From Andrena cerasifolii (Eukaryota > Arthropoda > Insecta > Hymenoptera > Andrenidae): DNA of 64,000 bases. Position numbers and translations under genes: made by a program. Of this stretch, positions 1 through 10,460 are shown piece after piece. The stretch lies in contig NC_135126.1 of assembly GCF_050908995.1 (NCBI RefSeq), positions 744,001-808,000 of the forward strand, given 5' to 3'. How positions within the stretch are numbered: position 1 is the first letter of the stretch; each line of letters begins with the position of its first letter. A model generated the notes under the pieces. The model had not been told where the DNA came from, ran no database searches, and saw only the letters and a program-made list of their open reading frames with translations.

Positions 1-459
1 ACAGCTAAATGTGAAGCTCTCGAGGTTAACCAGGGAAATTTCGACAGGATTATGAGATTGCCGGTGTATATAAAATCGGGTTTAGAATGGTGGCAACAGT
101 GCTTGCCCAAAACATCGCAAGCTATTTGAACTGGCAACTACAAGAAAGAGATTTTCACTGATGCTTCTTTGTCAGGCTGGGGGGTCTTCTGTGAGGGAAA
201 GACGACGCGTGGCCTATGGAAAATAAAAGAGAGGGAATTACATATCAATGCGTTAGAACTGAAGGCAGCGTTTTTAGCACAAAAATGCTTCGCTTGTGAT
301 ATGCAAAACTGTGACATTTTGCTTAGGGTGGGTAGATATCACCACCGCAATGTCCTACATCAACAGGATGAGAGGCTCGCGATTTCCTCACTTGCATAAC
401 TTAGCACGCGATACATGGGATTGGTGTGAGGTACACAAGATCTGGGTACAGGCAGCTTA
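1..459 (+). pseudogene. DIRS reverse transcriptase C-terminus and RNase H, broken
   Basis: Reading frame 1 begins in the RT thumb/connection (FDRIMRLP, LEWWQQCLP) and, after a TGA at about 127, gives the RNase H start IFTDASLSGWGVF with the first catalytic Asp, then the helix ELHINALELKAAFLA with the catalytic Glu. A frameshift near 330 moves the rest (VDITTAMSYINRM, FPHLHNLARDTWDW, HKIWVQAA) to another frame. That segment carries the third catalytic Asp (VD-TTA). It stops where a MITE is inserted. These motif spacings match the RNase H of DIRS elements. It is a relic and cannot make a working enzyme. Confidence 0.85.
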
Positions 460-886
460 AGGTGAAATCGGACGGCTCGTGGCTCCGCGAGCCTGTCTCG
501 TGGATCGGCGATCCACGCGCCGTCTAATCGGTCATGGCTCGACTCGCCCAGGCTCGCCAAGTCACCTTAAAGGTAAAATCTGACGGCACGTGGATCGGCG
601 AGCTTGACACGAGACCCGCCGAGCCCACGCACCGTCAGAACGCTCATGGCTCGCTGACTCGCGAGCCGGCCCGGCTCGCCGATCCACGTGCGGTCAGATT
701 TCACCTTGAGGAGCTAGACGAGCCGAGCCAGTTCGCGGAGCCACGAGCCTTCTGATCGGTCATGGTTCGGCTCGTCCAGGCTCGCCAAGCCGACTTGACG
801 AGCTAGACAAGCCGAGCCAGTTCGCGGAGCCACGAGCCTTCTGATCGGTTATGGCTCGCGGAGCCACGAACCGTCTGATCTCACCT
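460..886. mobile_element. Harbinger-type MITE inserted in the DIRS RNase H
   Basis: The ends AGGTGAAATCGGACGG and the complement of the right end (AGGTGAGATCAGACGG) form terminal inverted repeats of about 34 bp, with three mismatches by eye. TTA flanks both sides (457-459 and 887-889). Removing the 427 bp plus one TTA rejoins the host element in frame as ...GCA GCT TAT ATA CCT..., reading A-A-Y-I-P-S, which is what the DIRS RNase H tail should read. A 3-bp TTA duplication is the signature of PIF/Harbinger elements. No transposase is encoded. The interior is GC-rich and made of further palindromes. Confidence 0.75.
570..707. repeat. Nested palindrome and tandem duplication inside the Harbinger-type MITE
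   Basis: 570-707 is itself an inverted repeat: AAGGTAAAATCTGACGGCAC at the left is matched by the complement of the sequence ending at 707, over about 34 bp. To its right a unit of about 88 bp beginning GACGAGCCGAGCCAG occurs twice (near 717 and 805). The MITE therefore looks like several related units fused or inserted into one another. Confidence 0.65.
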
Positions 887-889
887 TTA

Positions 890-1399
890 TATACCTTCCC
901 GGGAAAATAAAGAAGCAGATATTCAATCCCGAATAAGGAATATATAGACACGGAGTGGAAACTAGCGGATTATGTGTTCCGCCGGGTAGTAAATCGTTTC
1001 GGGGCCCCCTCCATTGACCTTTTTGCATCTCGTGCGAATGCAAAATGTGGAGCCTATTGCGCATGGGAAAGAGATCCGGATGCACTAGCTATAGACGCGT
1101 TTACATTAAGGTGGAGGGGCAAAGACTTCTACGCGTTTCCACCATTCGCGATAATTCCTAGGATTTTGCAAAAAATTATAAACGAAGAGGCTGCTGGAGT
1201 GGTCTTGGTCCCACTGTGGACAGCTCAGCCGTGGTACCCCCTGTATCAAAGATTACTATCGTCTGATCCGCTGATTTCCAAGCCTGATTGCAACCTCTTG
1301 ATTTCCTCTTTCAGCGAGCGACGCCATCCTCTGGCACCCAGGCTTACCCTGGTGGCAGCGAAGTTATCAGGCGCGCTTTTTCGAACAAGAACTTGCCGA
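890..1399 (+). pseudogene. DIRS RNase H tail and downstream domain
   Basis: After the MITE the frame resumes with Y-IPSRENKEADIQSR, then, after a 2-bp slip, DTEWKLADYVFRRVVNRFG, APSIDLFASRANAKCG, AFTLRWRGKDFYAFPPF and VVLVPLWTAQPWYP. The order DTEW, IDLFASR, FYAFPPF, QPWYP is typical of the region between RNase H and the recombinase in DIRS elements. From 974 to 1402 the frame is open, about 142 residues, so this is the best-preserved part of the element. It overlaps the start of the recombinase frame at about 1288-1402 in a different frame. Confidence 0.85.
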
Positions 1400-2285
1400 T
1401 AGAGTCAGTTGATATTTTGACAGCATCGTTAGCAAGCTCAACAATGAGTCAATATGATAGTGCACTAAGGGGGTGGTGGCACTATGCGAGGGAAAGACAT
1501 TGGGACCCTCTGAAGACAGATCAGGCAAGGGTGTTGGAATTCTTAACGAAAAAGTTTAAAGAAGGAGCGTCTCACGGAACGCTGAATTCAATAAGAGCGG
1601 CCATTTCCTTAATAGCATCAGAGGATTTGTCGAATAACCCCTTGGGATGTAAATTCGGTGTTATCGAAAATGAGTAAGTTATTCCCCCTAGAAACATTAA
1701 CCTTACGCCACTTGACGGAGAAAGCGATCATGCTGCTAGCGCTGGGTATGGCCCATAGAGTACAAACGTTCGCTAAGATCTCTATAGACATTATTGCGGC
1801 TACACCGTTGGGAATTTAAATCAAGATTCCGGACATTATTAAAACGCCTAGACCGGGAGCAGCTCAGCCTGTGTTAAATCTCCCGTTTTTTTTTGATAAA
1901 TCGGAGCTGTGTGCGGCTAAAACAATCCTCAGATATGTAGAGGTCATTAAGAACATTAGGAGAGGTGAAAGAGCCTTGTTTTTTTTCGTTTCGTAAGCCT
2001 CACAAGCCAGGTACGTATCAGACGTTGAGTAAATGAATAAAAACGGTGTTGTACAATTGCGGGGTAGATGAAATGTTTACAGCGCATAGTACTAGACACG
2101 CCTCCACATCGAAAGCGTCTGAGAGAGGGATTAGTATAGACCTAATTAAAAAGACAGCAGGATGGTTCAGAAACTCGCAGGTGTTCGCTGCCTTCTATAA
2201 GAGACCGATACCTGCGCAAACTGATGAGAATTTTGCCACGGCGGTATTACTGGATTCACTATACCAAAGCGCTACCAAAACGTAG
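1400..2285 (+). pseudogene. DIRS tyrosine recombinase, broken
   Basis: The N-terminal core-binding region is SVDILTASLASSTMSQYDS, then FLTKKFKEGASHGTLNSIR. The catalytic part resumes in another frame at about 1670 (LFPLETLTLRHLTEKAIMLL). The first catalytic Arg is at 1757-1759 in MAHRVQT. The last open piece (2046-2285) has the H-x-x-R box in FTAHSTRHAS, the Trp of KKTAGW and the nucleophile Tyr in FAAFYKRPI. All tyrosine-recombinase signature residues can be seen, but they are split over frames by at least one stop (about 1817) and a slip near 2000. Its role would be integration of a circular DNA intermediate. This copy cannot act. Confidence 0.85.
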
Positions 2286-2434
2286 GTTAAGGTCTGTTCA
2301 TACATGAAGGTAGTATTATTATATGAAAACATAATACAAATACTAATAATAACATTATTAATAAAAATATAAAAAAAATCGGTTATGCTCTGAAAAGCTA
2401 CATATGTAATTTCTCGGGCGAGCCTCGAAGTATA

Positions 2435-2487
2435 ATTTAACGATCAAACGAACTTCACATACAGGTAAATTTGTTTGATCGTTAAAT
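2435..2487. repeat. 17-bp-stem hairpin downstream of the DIRS element
   Basis: ATTTAACGATCAAAC (from 2435) pairs with GTTTGATCGTTAAAT (ending 2487) around a loop of about 20 nt. It lies about 150 bp past the recombinase in AT-rich DNA that may be the element's 3' non-coding end. Role unknown. The rest of 2290-2750 shows nothing recognisable. Confidence 0.5.
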
Positions 2488-2750
2488 AAAGCAGGACTCA
2501 GGATGATTAGGGGTAGATTTTTTCAGGAAAGCGTTTTTTTTTAAATTTTTCCGCCGATTTCACATCAAGACTCTTACAATATTACACTGTTTGGCAACAC
2601 CTGTTAACTAATTAGCCGGTAAATGGGCCAAGCTCATAGGGACGGCTCACAGTGGGTGCAAACTAGACCCCCCTTTACTCAGTAATTTTGTAACCTCTTA
2701 AAAAAAAAATTAGAGGGTACCTCGTTGCTAGCTGTATAGGGATCTGAGAC

Positions 2751-3094
2751 CAGAGATGAGCAAAATTTGTATTGAAATCAAATTTCGAGTATGGAATAAA
2801 AGTTAAAAAAATTATTCGTCATGTGTCAGATAAAGTTGACCCGGGTTAATTTTATTCGACGAATAAAGGAAATTATTTGACGTCGAATAAAGTTAAAGTT
2901 AGAGTGAAAGTTACTGTTAAAGTTAAAGTTGAAAAATTTATTTGACGCTGAAGTTGAAACGTTCGGCGATTAAAAAAGTAACTTTATTCATCGAATAAAA
3001 AAGTTAACTTCAATCGTCAAATAATCTAAAATTGAAGTAACTTCAATTTGATCCGTTATTTAAATATTTTTTTATTTATTAATGTCCAACTCTG
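2751..3094. mobile_element. hAT-type MITE, TTCGAATAA-rich family, copy 1
   Basis: The ends are CAGAGATGAGCA and, on the complement, CAGAGTTGGACA. The flanks are TCTGAGAC and CCTGAGAC, an 8-bp target duplication with one mismatch, as expected for hAT. The inside is a run of GTTAAAGTT and TTCGACGAATAA motifs around GTTGACCCGGGTTAA. The reverse complement of 53073-53259 aligns with this copy, and 39213-39404 has the same ends. No coding capacity. Confidence 0.65.
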
Positions 3095-3102
3095 CCTGAG
3101 AC

Positions 3103-3506
3103 GCCTGTCTGACAAACACTCTCCCCACCCCGGCACTGTTGCTCATGAAGGCGTAGCTTGACGCTTTTCGACGCTCTTTGCCCATGCCCTCGAAAATGCT
3201 AGGGCAACGAGTTGAACACGACTGGATAAACAATTATCCGGTCGATAAGCGTTTATGGGGGCGAGAGGCGAAGGTAATTAATGCGACGATGTATAATTTC
3301 GTTATTAGCCAACGATCTGTTGTTTAATACGCCGCGGACGTAACAGATGAAACGTAGGTACAACGAATCGATTTTCCAATTTGCTCGAAAACCATTGTTA
3401 ATCGTCCCCTTATTATTTCTGTCTACTGCAACGGGAAACTGTTCGCGATAAATCTCCCCAGGGAACGAAACTTGCAAATAGATTTGCGTTTGCATAACAA
3501 ATCTGC
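3103..3506. other. Unique spacer
   Basis: Mixed-composition DNA with no TIR, repeat or protein-like frame that I recognise. Confidence 0.4.
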
Positions 3507-3727
3507 TATCTTAAAATATAAAGCAGAAAGCTTCTATACGTTTGTGCGTTTGTATGTAGCCTACAAACTTTCGAACGATAAACTCTGGGATCACGAAATG
3601 GGTCTCAACTCATTATGCCTGACTAATCCAGATGAATGTGATTATTTAAAAAAAAATAAAATAAAAAAAAGAGATTTTTTATAAAATCAGAATCGAATTT
3701 ACGGGCGAAGTCGAGTACCAAAGCTAG
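3507..3727 (+). mobile_element. Helitron-like non-autonomous element, copy 1
   Basis: It starts TATCTTAAAATATAAAGCAG and ends GAGTACCAAAGCTAG followed by T. A CTAG end before T with a small GC-rich hairpin about 10 nt upstream (here a degenerate GGGCGAAGTCGAG) is the hallmark of Helitron/Helentron 3' ends. The copy at 16554-16766 aligns over its full length. No terminal inverted repeats and no target duplication are visible, as expected. It carries no Rep/helicase. Confidence 0.6.
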
Positions 3728-5767
3728 TCTTTAATAAAAAGAGTCATGTGCTTTGAACAACTCCCTTCTATAATACCAACTATTCACCAAAACTCGTCTA
3801 CGCCTTTTTATAAATTTCTATCGCTAATTTAGCTGCGCTACAGTGCCACAGTCTCAGCACTGGTGAATTAACTCGGGCACCCCTGTGCCGCCAGTTCCCG
3901 TCCCGAGGCCTCGTTTCCTGTCATGAAACACCCAGGAAACAAGCCTCAGTCCCTGGAGGTTCTCTATCACTCAAGTTATGCTTCCATACACTTTCAAAGC
4001 AGTCTGTTTAATCAATAGATCCCAGCCCGCGAAGCACAACGGACTCCGAAGTAAACAGCCAAGAAGAAGGGTAATCGCTGTGTAATTAAAAACGTCGTGT
4101 CCGTTCTCTTCAAGCACGAAGGAACGCAACTTCCTTCCCCCAGAAAAATTACTTACGACTCAATTCAACAACACCAAAAGAACAAGGCAGGGAAATGGAA
4201 AAGAAATGAAAAAGGAGACCGCGGGGCTGGGGCGGGAAGGGAGGAAGAGGGACAGGGTGGGCCGAAACAATGAGCGGAACGGAGAAGCGAGTCTACCGGA
4301 GAAGCGTCGAGGGGAGCAAACATTAATGCCACCCCGCAGACCGCAGATGTTGCGCCAATTACAAACCTCACCCTCTCTTTCTACTCCCCCCTCGCCCCTG
4401 TCTGCCTGCGTGGTCGTGCTCTCCGGCAACCCCTTCCGCAGTCGGAGGCGCGGGGACGCGAGGAGGAGCACGGCGTGTTCCGACTTACGAGCCCGATGTC
4501 GCATACCTTCCTGCCTCCAGCTCTTTGTCTTTCCCTCCCATCTGCCTTCCCGGCGACGCCGTGTGCAGCTTAGATGCAGCCCAACGGCGATAGAAACGCG
4601 GGAGGGGCGGGCAGGGACAGGGGGGTGTCCCCAACGAGACACGAATTTTCGAAAAGGCTCTCGCACTTTGTTAGATTAAATTTAACACAAGGCGCGAAAG
4701 AACGGTCTCTGCGCGACGAAAGAAGAAAGGGCTAACGTCGCCTCGTACGGCTGGGTGGGAACGAAATCGTGGAGAGGCAGAGAAAGATACTGGCGCGGGG
4801 TGAAAAAGGGGTTGGCGGTAGGGGGAGAACACGGAGTACGCCGGTGGCTGATATTATTCTTGGGTCTTCCTTGCTGGTGCATTATTAGTTCTGGCGTGTT
4901 AGCATACATGAAATATTGATGTTACAGGGGCCCCAACCCTCGACCCTGCGCCCCCGTCCACAGATCTCCCTCCCCCACCTCCTCTTGGTCTTCTAGATTT
5001 TACACGTATACGGGCATCCACTTCTACTTTCACGACTCTTTCACTTGTTGTTCCCTTGCTTCCTGTTTCCCTTTTTCCTGCGGATCTTCTTTGTGGAGGA
5101 TCTTTACGACTCTAGAGTCCTCGACTCTGGCCCCTTGTAATCCGCTTCTTGATCGTTTCGGGGGATATTTTCTGGAGGACAGTCGTCCCAGATTGTGTTT
5201 CTGGGGATCGATATTTGTTAACTCGTTATTTCCATTGTTACTTATTGATTGAATTTGGTTCTGTCGTCTCGTGTTCCGGTTGGTTAGAAATGTTTTATGT
5301 TGCGACGATGAAGGCTGCTGAATTAAATCCAGCGACTTGAAGACAGTGAATTATTGTCACGGGGTTTTTAATTTTCGATGATTTCGCTGCGAAGCTTTCC
5401 TTCCGGCGTGCTTCAGGCCGAAGTGTGAATTTACCGCCTTGCAAGCTTGCGATTCTGCAAATGCCCCGTTTCATTGTGATGGAATAATAAATAGCAGGGG
5501 CTTCCCTTCTATGGGAAACTGCAATACTGTGCAAATCAGATGTAACCATATTTAATTCGGCTGATGTAAATGATGTTACGTATAGAGGCAGAGTTCGAAT
5601 GTTCTTAATTGATTAGCAAAGTAGTTAATTAATTATCCAAAGTGACAGGGGATGTTTTATCGAGTCGATTTATGTATTCTGCACTGTTATAGAAATATCC
5701 CATGTCCTCGATATCCTAGAGTAGAGCACTATATCTGTAGCGTAGAGGGGTAGATGCAATTTATATA
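3728..5767. other. Non-coding DNA with a GC-rich block
   Basis: About 4150-5130 is GC-rich and purine/pyrimidine skewed. Frames up to 168 codons are open there on both strands, but they are Arg/Pro/Ser-rich, mirror one another and match nothing I know. No start context, splice-bounded exon or repeat stands out. It could be regulatory or a conserved non-coding block. Confidence 0.4.
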
Positions 5768-7145
5768 GGGTAGATGTCCCAATTGCTGCCATTATCCCTA
5801 TTATTACCACTTTATTTATTTTACTTAATAAAAACGTAATGTATAAAGAATAGTGTACAATTTATGTATGGTTGGGATTGGCGGTGGTGGGGGGAATTGA
5901 GTAACGGCACTCTAGTGGATAATAAAAGTGTACTTATATTTAATAAAAAAAAGGAATACAAAGCTTCTTGCAACGTGGCTTGGCGAGGACTGACCACCGA
6001 CGCACGCCGCCGCTTTCGGGAACGGTCTTGGAGACAAAACCCGATCGCACGCCAGGTGCGTCACATGCGACTTCGGCGTCCGCTTATTCCGCGATCCTTC
6101 ATTTATTAATAAAATTTGTTTGCACAATATACTTTATAGGGTAGAGGACCCAATTACTGACACTTTAAACGTTCACCCTGACATTATCTTATAGTTTTGT
6201 ACTAATAGACTAAATGTATAATGATGTCCTTGTTATTTATTATTGTTTAATATGTTTACTTGATGAAAAAAATTTGCTGAACCTTAAAACTTCGATTTTT
6301 ATGTATAAAATCATGGATTTCAAAAATATATTTCGGGATCTGGTACTGAAACCCTTAAAATGTGTTTGATTCAATTACTGACACCCCAATTACTGCCAGC
6401 TAACCTAATACTGCTATCACACTTACTGTCATTTTTCCAAAAATCATTTTTTGCTTTAATTAAATGTAAAAGTAACTTACAACTGTGCACGCTAGCCTTA
6501 ATATCCAGTTATCCGTTCAACCAAAGTCGGAAGACTAATATTGGTTACGTCGCACAATAAACGGAATGCCAGTAATGACGTTAGGTGTCAGTAATGACGA
6601 CATGCTGTATTCACATGAGTAGTTACTGCCATGGCAGTAATACCAAGATGCTTGAAAGGCTTGTACCAATCACTGTCACTCAATTAACAAGTAAAAAGTC
6701 TTAATGAATCGTTGAATTCGAATCTTTATTACTTTTTACGATGCTCATATTATTTAGAACATTATATTTTTTTATGTTAATAGCTTAAATATTACAATTA
6801 CAGCATTTTCTTTAACGCCTTGTTTTCTCTTTCGCTAGTAAGGAAGTCATCGTTTTCACTCTCCCAATATCCGCTTAAAAATTTTGATCGTTTTATTCAA
6901 ATTATTGAAGAAAAAATTAAGTACTGTTTTTTGTATCGTATAAATAACAGTTTCAGTTGTATGCTAAATTTTTTTAATGCATCATTTCACAAGATTTATT
7001 CGTTATTTTACGTAAAACAGCTTAGGGTGACAGTAATTGGGTAGGTGGCAGTAATTGGGTCCTTTACCTTACGTTACCTTTTGTTTAAGTAAAATAAATA
7101 AAGTGGTAGTACTGGGAGCACTGGCAGTAACTGGGACATCTACCC
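5768..7145. mobile_element. Outer pogo-like TIR element split by a related insertion
   Basis: GGGTAGATGTCCCAATTGCT at the left pairs with the complement of the right end (GGGTAGATGTCCCAGTTACT), and the similarity runs on through CCACTTTATTTATTTTACTT for about 60 bp. TA precedes the left end; the right flank is AA. The right arm (7072-7145) abuts the right end of the inner element 6139-7069, so the inner element landed inside the outer one. No transposase is recognisable. The pogo-like label rests on the CAGTAATTGG motif shared with 20899-22098 and is inference. Confidence 0.6.
6139..7069. mobile_element. Inner pogo-like TIR element with repeated CAGTAAT motifs
   Basis: The left end GGGTAGAGGACCCAATTACT matches the complement of the right end (AGGTAAAGGACCCAATTACT). 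TA flanks both sides (6137-6138, 7070-7071). Inside, variants of CAGTAATTGG/ATTACTGCC recur many times, notably at 6370-6420, 6567-6680 and 7025-7060. Such repeated subterminal motifs are usually transposase binding sites. No intact coding frame is present. Confidence 0.6.
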
Positions 7146-8032
7146 AATAATCCATGTTACAAAACCACTGTTATTACATATTAACATTGTCTATCACTTG
7201 AAGTTTTTAAAATCGAGTAATACCTTCTTAGGCAAGGCACTATAGTTGTAATAAAATTAATTAATTGCTCATGAACACTACTCTACCCTATAATACACAT
7301 GACCAAAGATAGGGATAGTTTTTAGCGTAACTCGCAACTGAAAATTTAGCTTCAAGGGTTCAATTCATTTCGTATTAACTACAATTTATATATCGTACTG
7401 TGAAATCGGATTTATACGTTATGTTGCTCAGTAATGAAAGAATGAAAGTCGACGCGAGTGTAATTATGAGTACACGTACGACCAGTTGCAGGTAAAAACT
7501 GTAAGTGAATCGTTCGCAAGAACAATTCGATTCGCCGGGCCATCGAGTATACAATCCGAGAGATTTCTCTTCGCTTGACTGCTAACTTTATCGTATTATT
7601 ACATTTTTGTTGCATTTCTGCCGCGGCTGGGCGTGCTCCCCCTTTTCCCGAGTTTCCCGCGAGAGGTGTCGGGATGATCGATGCGTTCTTCGAAAAAAGA
7701 TCAAGATTGAAGAGAATGCGTTTCGCCGGTAGACTCGAAGGGAGAGAACTTTTTGTCATTTACATTTACTTTTCTCCATCTCGCACGGAATTTCCATGCG
7801 TCTGACTTGCTGATACGACTTCTACTTGTCACGTTGTTAACGTAAGTTCGACGATAGGAATTCTCCAATGTTTCTCTTTGGAAACGCTGCAAATGTATTA
7901 TTACCCACCGAAGAACTCGAATTATATTATATTTCAAAGTGAAAAATAAACACATGTACTGCAAACTTCTGAGATGTACAGTAAATTTCGAGTACCGCCA
8001 TTTTCTGTAGTTCTGTGATCAATGATTTTTAA
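7146..8032. other. Unique spacer
   Basis: Open frames exist on both strands at 7412-7964 but are not protein-like to my eye. The sequence ...ACTACTCTACCCTATAA at 7276-7294 resembles the ends of the flanking elements and may be a TIR scrap. Confidence 0.35.
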
Positions 8033-8346
8033 CCCTCCGTGGCCACGCCCTCATATAATCACAAATTGGTCACATGTGGCTCACTGCACCGTAGCGTCAT
8101 TTTTGAGTTACCATTTTCGTATTTTTAAATCCTTTAACTCTTAAGTGATAATTCTACATTCGTAATACCCATAATGTATATTTTGATAGGATAAAATTTG
8201 TAGTTGAAAAAATAGTTGTGGAAAAAAGTGATTATTTTTAAAAAAATTTAATATTAAGGTTTAAATTCATTTTGAATTCGTAAAGGCACGATATTTGAAC
8301 TGGAAAATTGCCTGGGGTGCGATACACCCCACGTGACCACGAAGGG
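8033..8346. mobile_element. piggyBac-type MITE, copy A
   Basis: It is flanked by TTAA on both sides (8029-8032, 8347-8350). The ends are CCCTCCGTGGCCACG and, on the complement, CCCTTCGTGGTCACG. TTAA target sites with CCCT ends are the piggyBac pattern. Just inside the right end is the palindrome-like GGGGTGCGATACACCCC. 314 bp, non-coding. Confidence 0.7.
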
Positions 8347-9723
8347 TTAAAGTATTTTGTGGTGTCAAGTGCCTCGATTTGTGTATTTTAACTTATCCAT
8401 ACCTGTGTTAAGTCTGTTAATCGATATATAGAAGGTTGCGTGAAAACTAGTAGTATAGGTCTTAAATGTGTCAGACATCGGAGAAAACGCAATTTCTATC
8501 CTGCAGGTAAACATTGTCCCATATTAAATTCTCATTTTTATGGAAATAAACATCTGAATTCAGGATAGTTTTTATTTCAAGAAACAGTTAAATTCACAAT
8601 AAACTTATTTCCTACAGCAACGATTTACGTGACATCCTCCCCTTAATTACTCCACACTAATTCTTATCACTGATAAATCAGCCTGTCAACTGCTTAATTT
8701 TTAAGCTAATTGGACAATGTTCCCCACGACAGAATTTAAAAAATGCTGCCAGTAAGATGAGTCAAGAGTCTGAAAGAATTAATTACTTGCCGATCGCCAA
8801 GTAACGTTTCACAAAGGGACTTACCAGTCTTCGTGCTTTTTTCATTGTGGATCGTCAGGGAACTGGGATTCCCGTAAACGGAGTTGTTCAATTCAGCCAT
8901 CAGCTCCCAATCTGTGCAGAAAAATGTTGCTTCGTAGAGGTTCGTTCAGGGGACCGTATGAGAAATAAAATCTGAAAAACCCTGGCCTCTAACTTCGTTT
9001 GTGTTTAATCTGCGTATATAATCGCCGGGCGTCTACAAAGTACGTCTTATAAATAATAAATCGGGGCCATTCGACCGGAGGTCGGGAGCTAAATTACTTT
9101 CCCTAAGAAATCCGTGAAAAGTTAAGCTCCTTTCGAGATTCGAGTGCAAAGTCCCGGAAAATGCTTCAATAAAATGCGACCGCGCCTTCGGTATATTTAT
9201 TAACGTGAAAATATCATCCCCCCAGCGATGTTATTTACATCGGGCGATTAATTCTATAACCATTTAATACACTTTGAATAAACATTAGACGCTCTATTGA
9301 CCACCAAAGTATTTGAACGAGAATATAAAATCCAAAGGCCGCTAATAACATAAGCCAAGAATTCCTCGAATTAAACTTAAATGCACTCGCTTCAGTAACA
9401 TCCCACGTAAATACCATTCCTATCGCGTCCAGCTATACCCAAATAAATTTACCTCCCCAAAAGAGGGCACACACCTTCGGTCACTTTCAATTTGCAATTT
9501 TACTCCATGAAACCCCTCGACTGAATAACGAGAGAGGGGAAGGAGGAGGGAGAAGCTCTGGATTCAACCCTCGTAACGAGGAGTGGGAAGAGGGAAGCGA
9601 AGGAGCAGCGAGCGCGGCGGATAGAAGCTCTTGAGGCGCTATCGAGAAAAAATAGAGGCACGCGGCGCTGCCGCTGGATAAAATATTATTTTCCCCGCTA
9701 TTAAGGGAGGTTTACGAGCTCAC
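8347..9723. other. Unique spacer
   Basis: AT-rich DNA becoming GC-rich after about 9480 with purine runs. AACATTGTCCC at 8510 and GGACAATGTTCCC at 8712 are inverted, too short to call an element. No gene seen. Confidence 0.35.
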
Positions 9724-9780
9724 CTTTCTTCGGCATCTCCGTGGTGGACGGGCTGGGGCTGGTGCTCGGCGGCGACGACT
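9724..9780 (-). CDS. Possible 57-bp internal exon of an unidentified gene
   Basis: On the minus strand a pyrimidine tract and acceptor (TTTCTTTCGTTGCAG) precede a 57-bp segment followed by a good donor, AAAG|GTGAGC. With a phase-1 start the segment reads (E)-SSPPSTSPSPSTTEMPKK-(G), a Ser/Pro/Thr-rich linker. 57 is a multiple of three, so the exon could be skipped without a frameshift. Seen: both splice motifs and the open frame. Inferred: that it is an exon. I do not recognise the protein; such linkers occur in many cell-surface and cytoskeletal proteins. The other minus-strand candidate at 40705-41128 could belong to the same gene. Confidence 0.4.
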
Positions 9781-10460
9781 CTGCAACGAAAGAAACAAGT
9801 TTTTATTTTTAATTAAAGTTCCTTCCCTTCTGGCGTAGGCGCGTGTGCCGTTAGAACCGATGACGGCGGAGGGTGGTTTCGTGCAACGGGGGGTGGAGGG
9901 AGATAGGTGAGCAAGGAGGGGTTTGGAAGCTGCAGGGACCGTTATGGATCGCGCCACCTGTTACTAACTTCGCCCTCAAACGTATTAGCCACCGTGGCGC
10001 CGTCCAGGCCGGCCAAACTCCAGATCATATTTTACAGGCTACCTACTGTCGTCCCCTTCCCCCCCACCCCTGAACCCCCTCACTCTCGTCTTCGTCGACC
10101 TGGCGAATATAGTTGAATAATTATTCCTAATATCGTCATTCGTCCCGCGTGTTCCTCGTCCTCGTACCCCCAACGCCCTCGTCGTCCTAGTCACACCGAT
10201 ATTTAGTAGTAGCTGCAGCTGGCTTGCAGATTACGCTGAGTCCCCTGCATGTGGGGGACGTAGGCGTTCAGTATTGAGAAGTCTAACGCTTCGCGTATGA
10301 TGTACCTGTTACCTCAAGTTGGAGGGATCGCCGTGGTTCGCTCCTTATGGGGGTGGAAAAAGATTCGTGGCCGCTGTGAGTGGGACATATCGATTGTTGG
10401 GGCGTTCAAGGTTACTTTGCCAGAAAGTGCCTACTTTTATATAGTTTCATAAGTTTCATT
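9781..10460. other. GC-rich flank of the putative small exon
   Basis: Would be intron upstream of the minus-strand exon. GC-rich to about 10200. No frame here looks like a protein. Confidence 0.3.

Larger units (their letters stand above)
1..2290 (+). mobile_element. DIRS-like tyrosine-recombinase retrotransposon, 5'-incomplete, decayed
   Basis: The window opens inside this element. Its parts run in DIRS order on the plus strand: end of reverse transcriptase, RNase H, the DLFASR/FYAFPPF region that follows RNase H in DIRS elements, then a tyrosine recombinase. DIRS elements replicate through a circular intermediate and integrate with the recombinase instead of a DDE integrase. The copy is dead: an in-frame stop near 127, a frameshift near 330, a MITE insertion at 460-886, a 2-bp slip near 934 and stops in the recombinase near 1817 and 2000. 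The 5' part lies outside the window and I could not define the 3' terminus exactly. Assignment to DIRS is firm from motif order; the subfamily is not determined. Confidence 0.88.

Noticed and set aside
4160..4679. Long opposing open frames (168 and 157 codons)
   Set aside because: Both strands are open because the DNA is GC-rich with skewed composition. Translations are Arg/Pro/Ser-rich mirrors without motifs, start context or splice borders.
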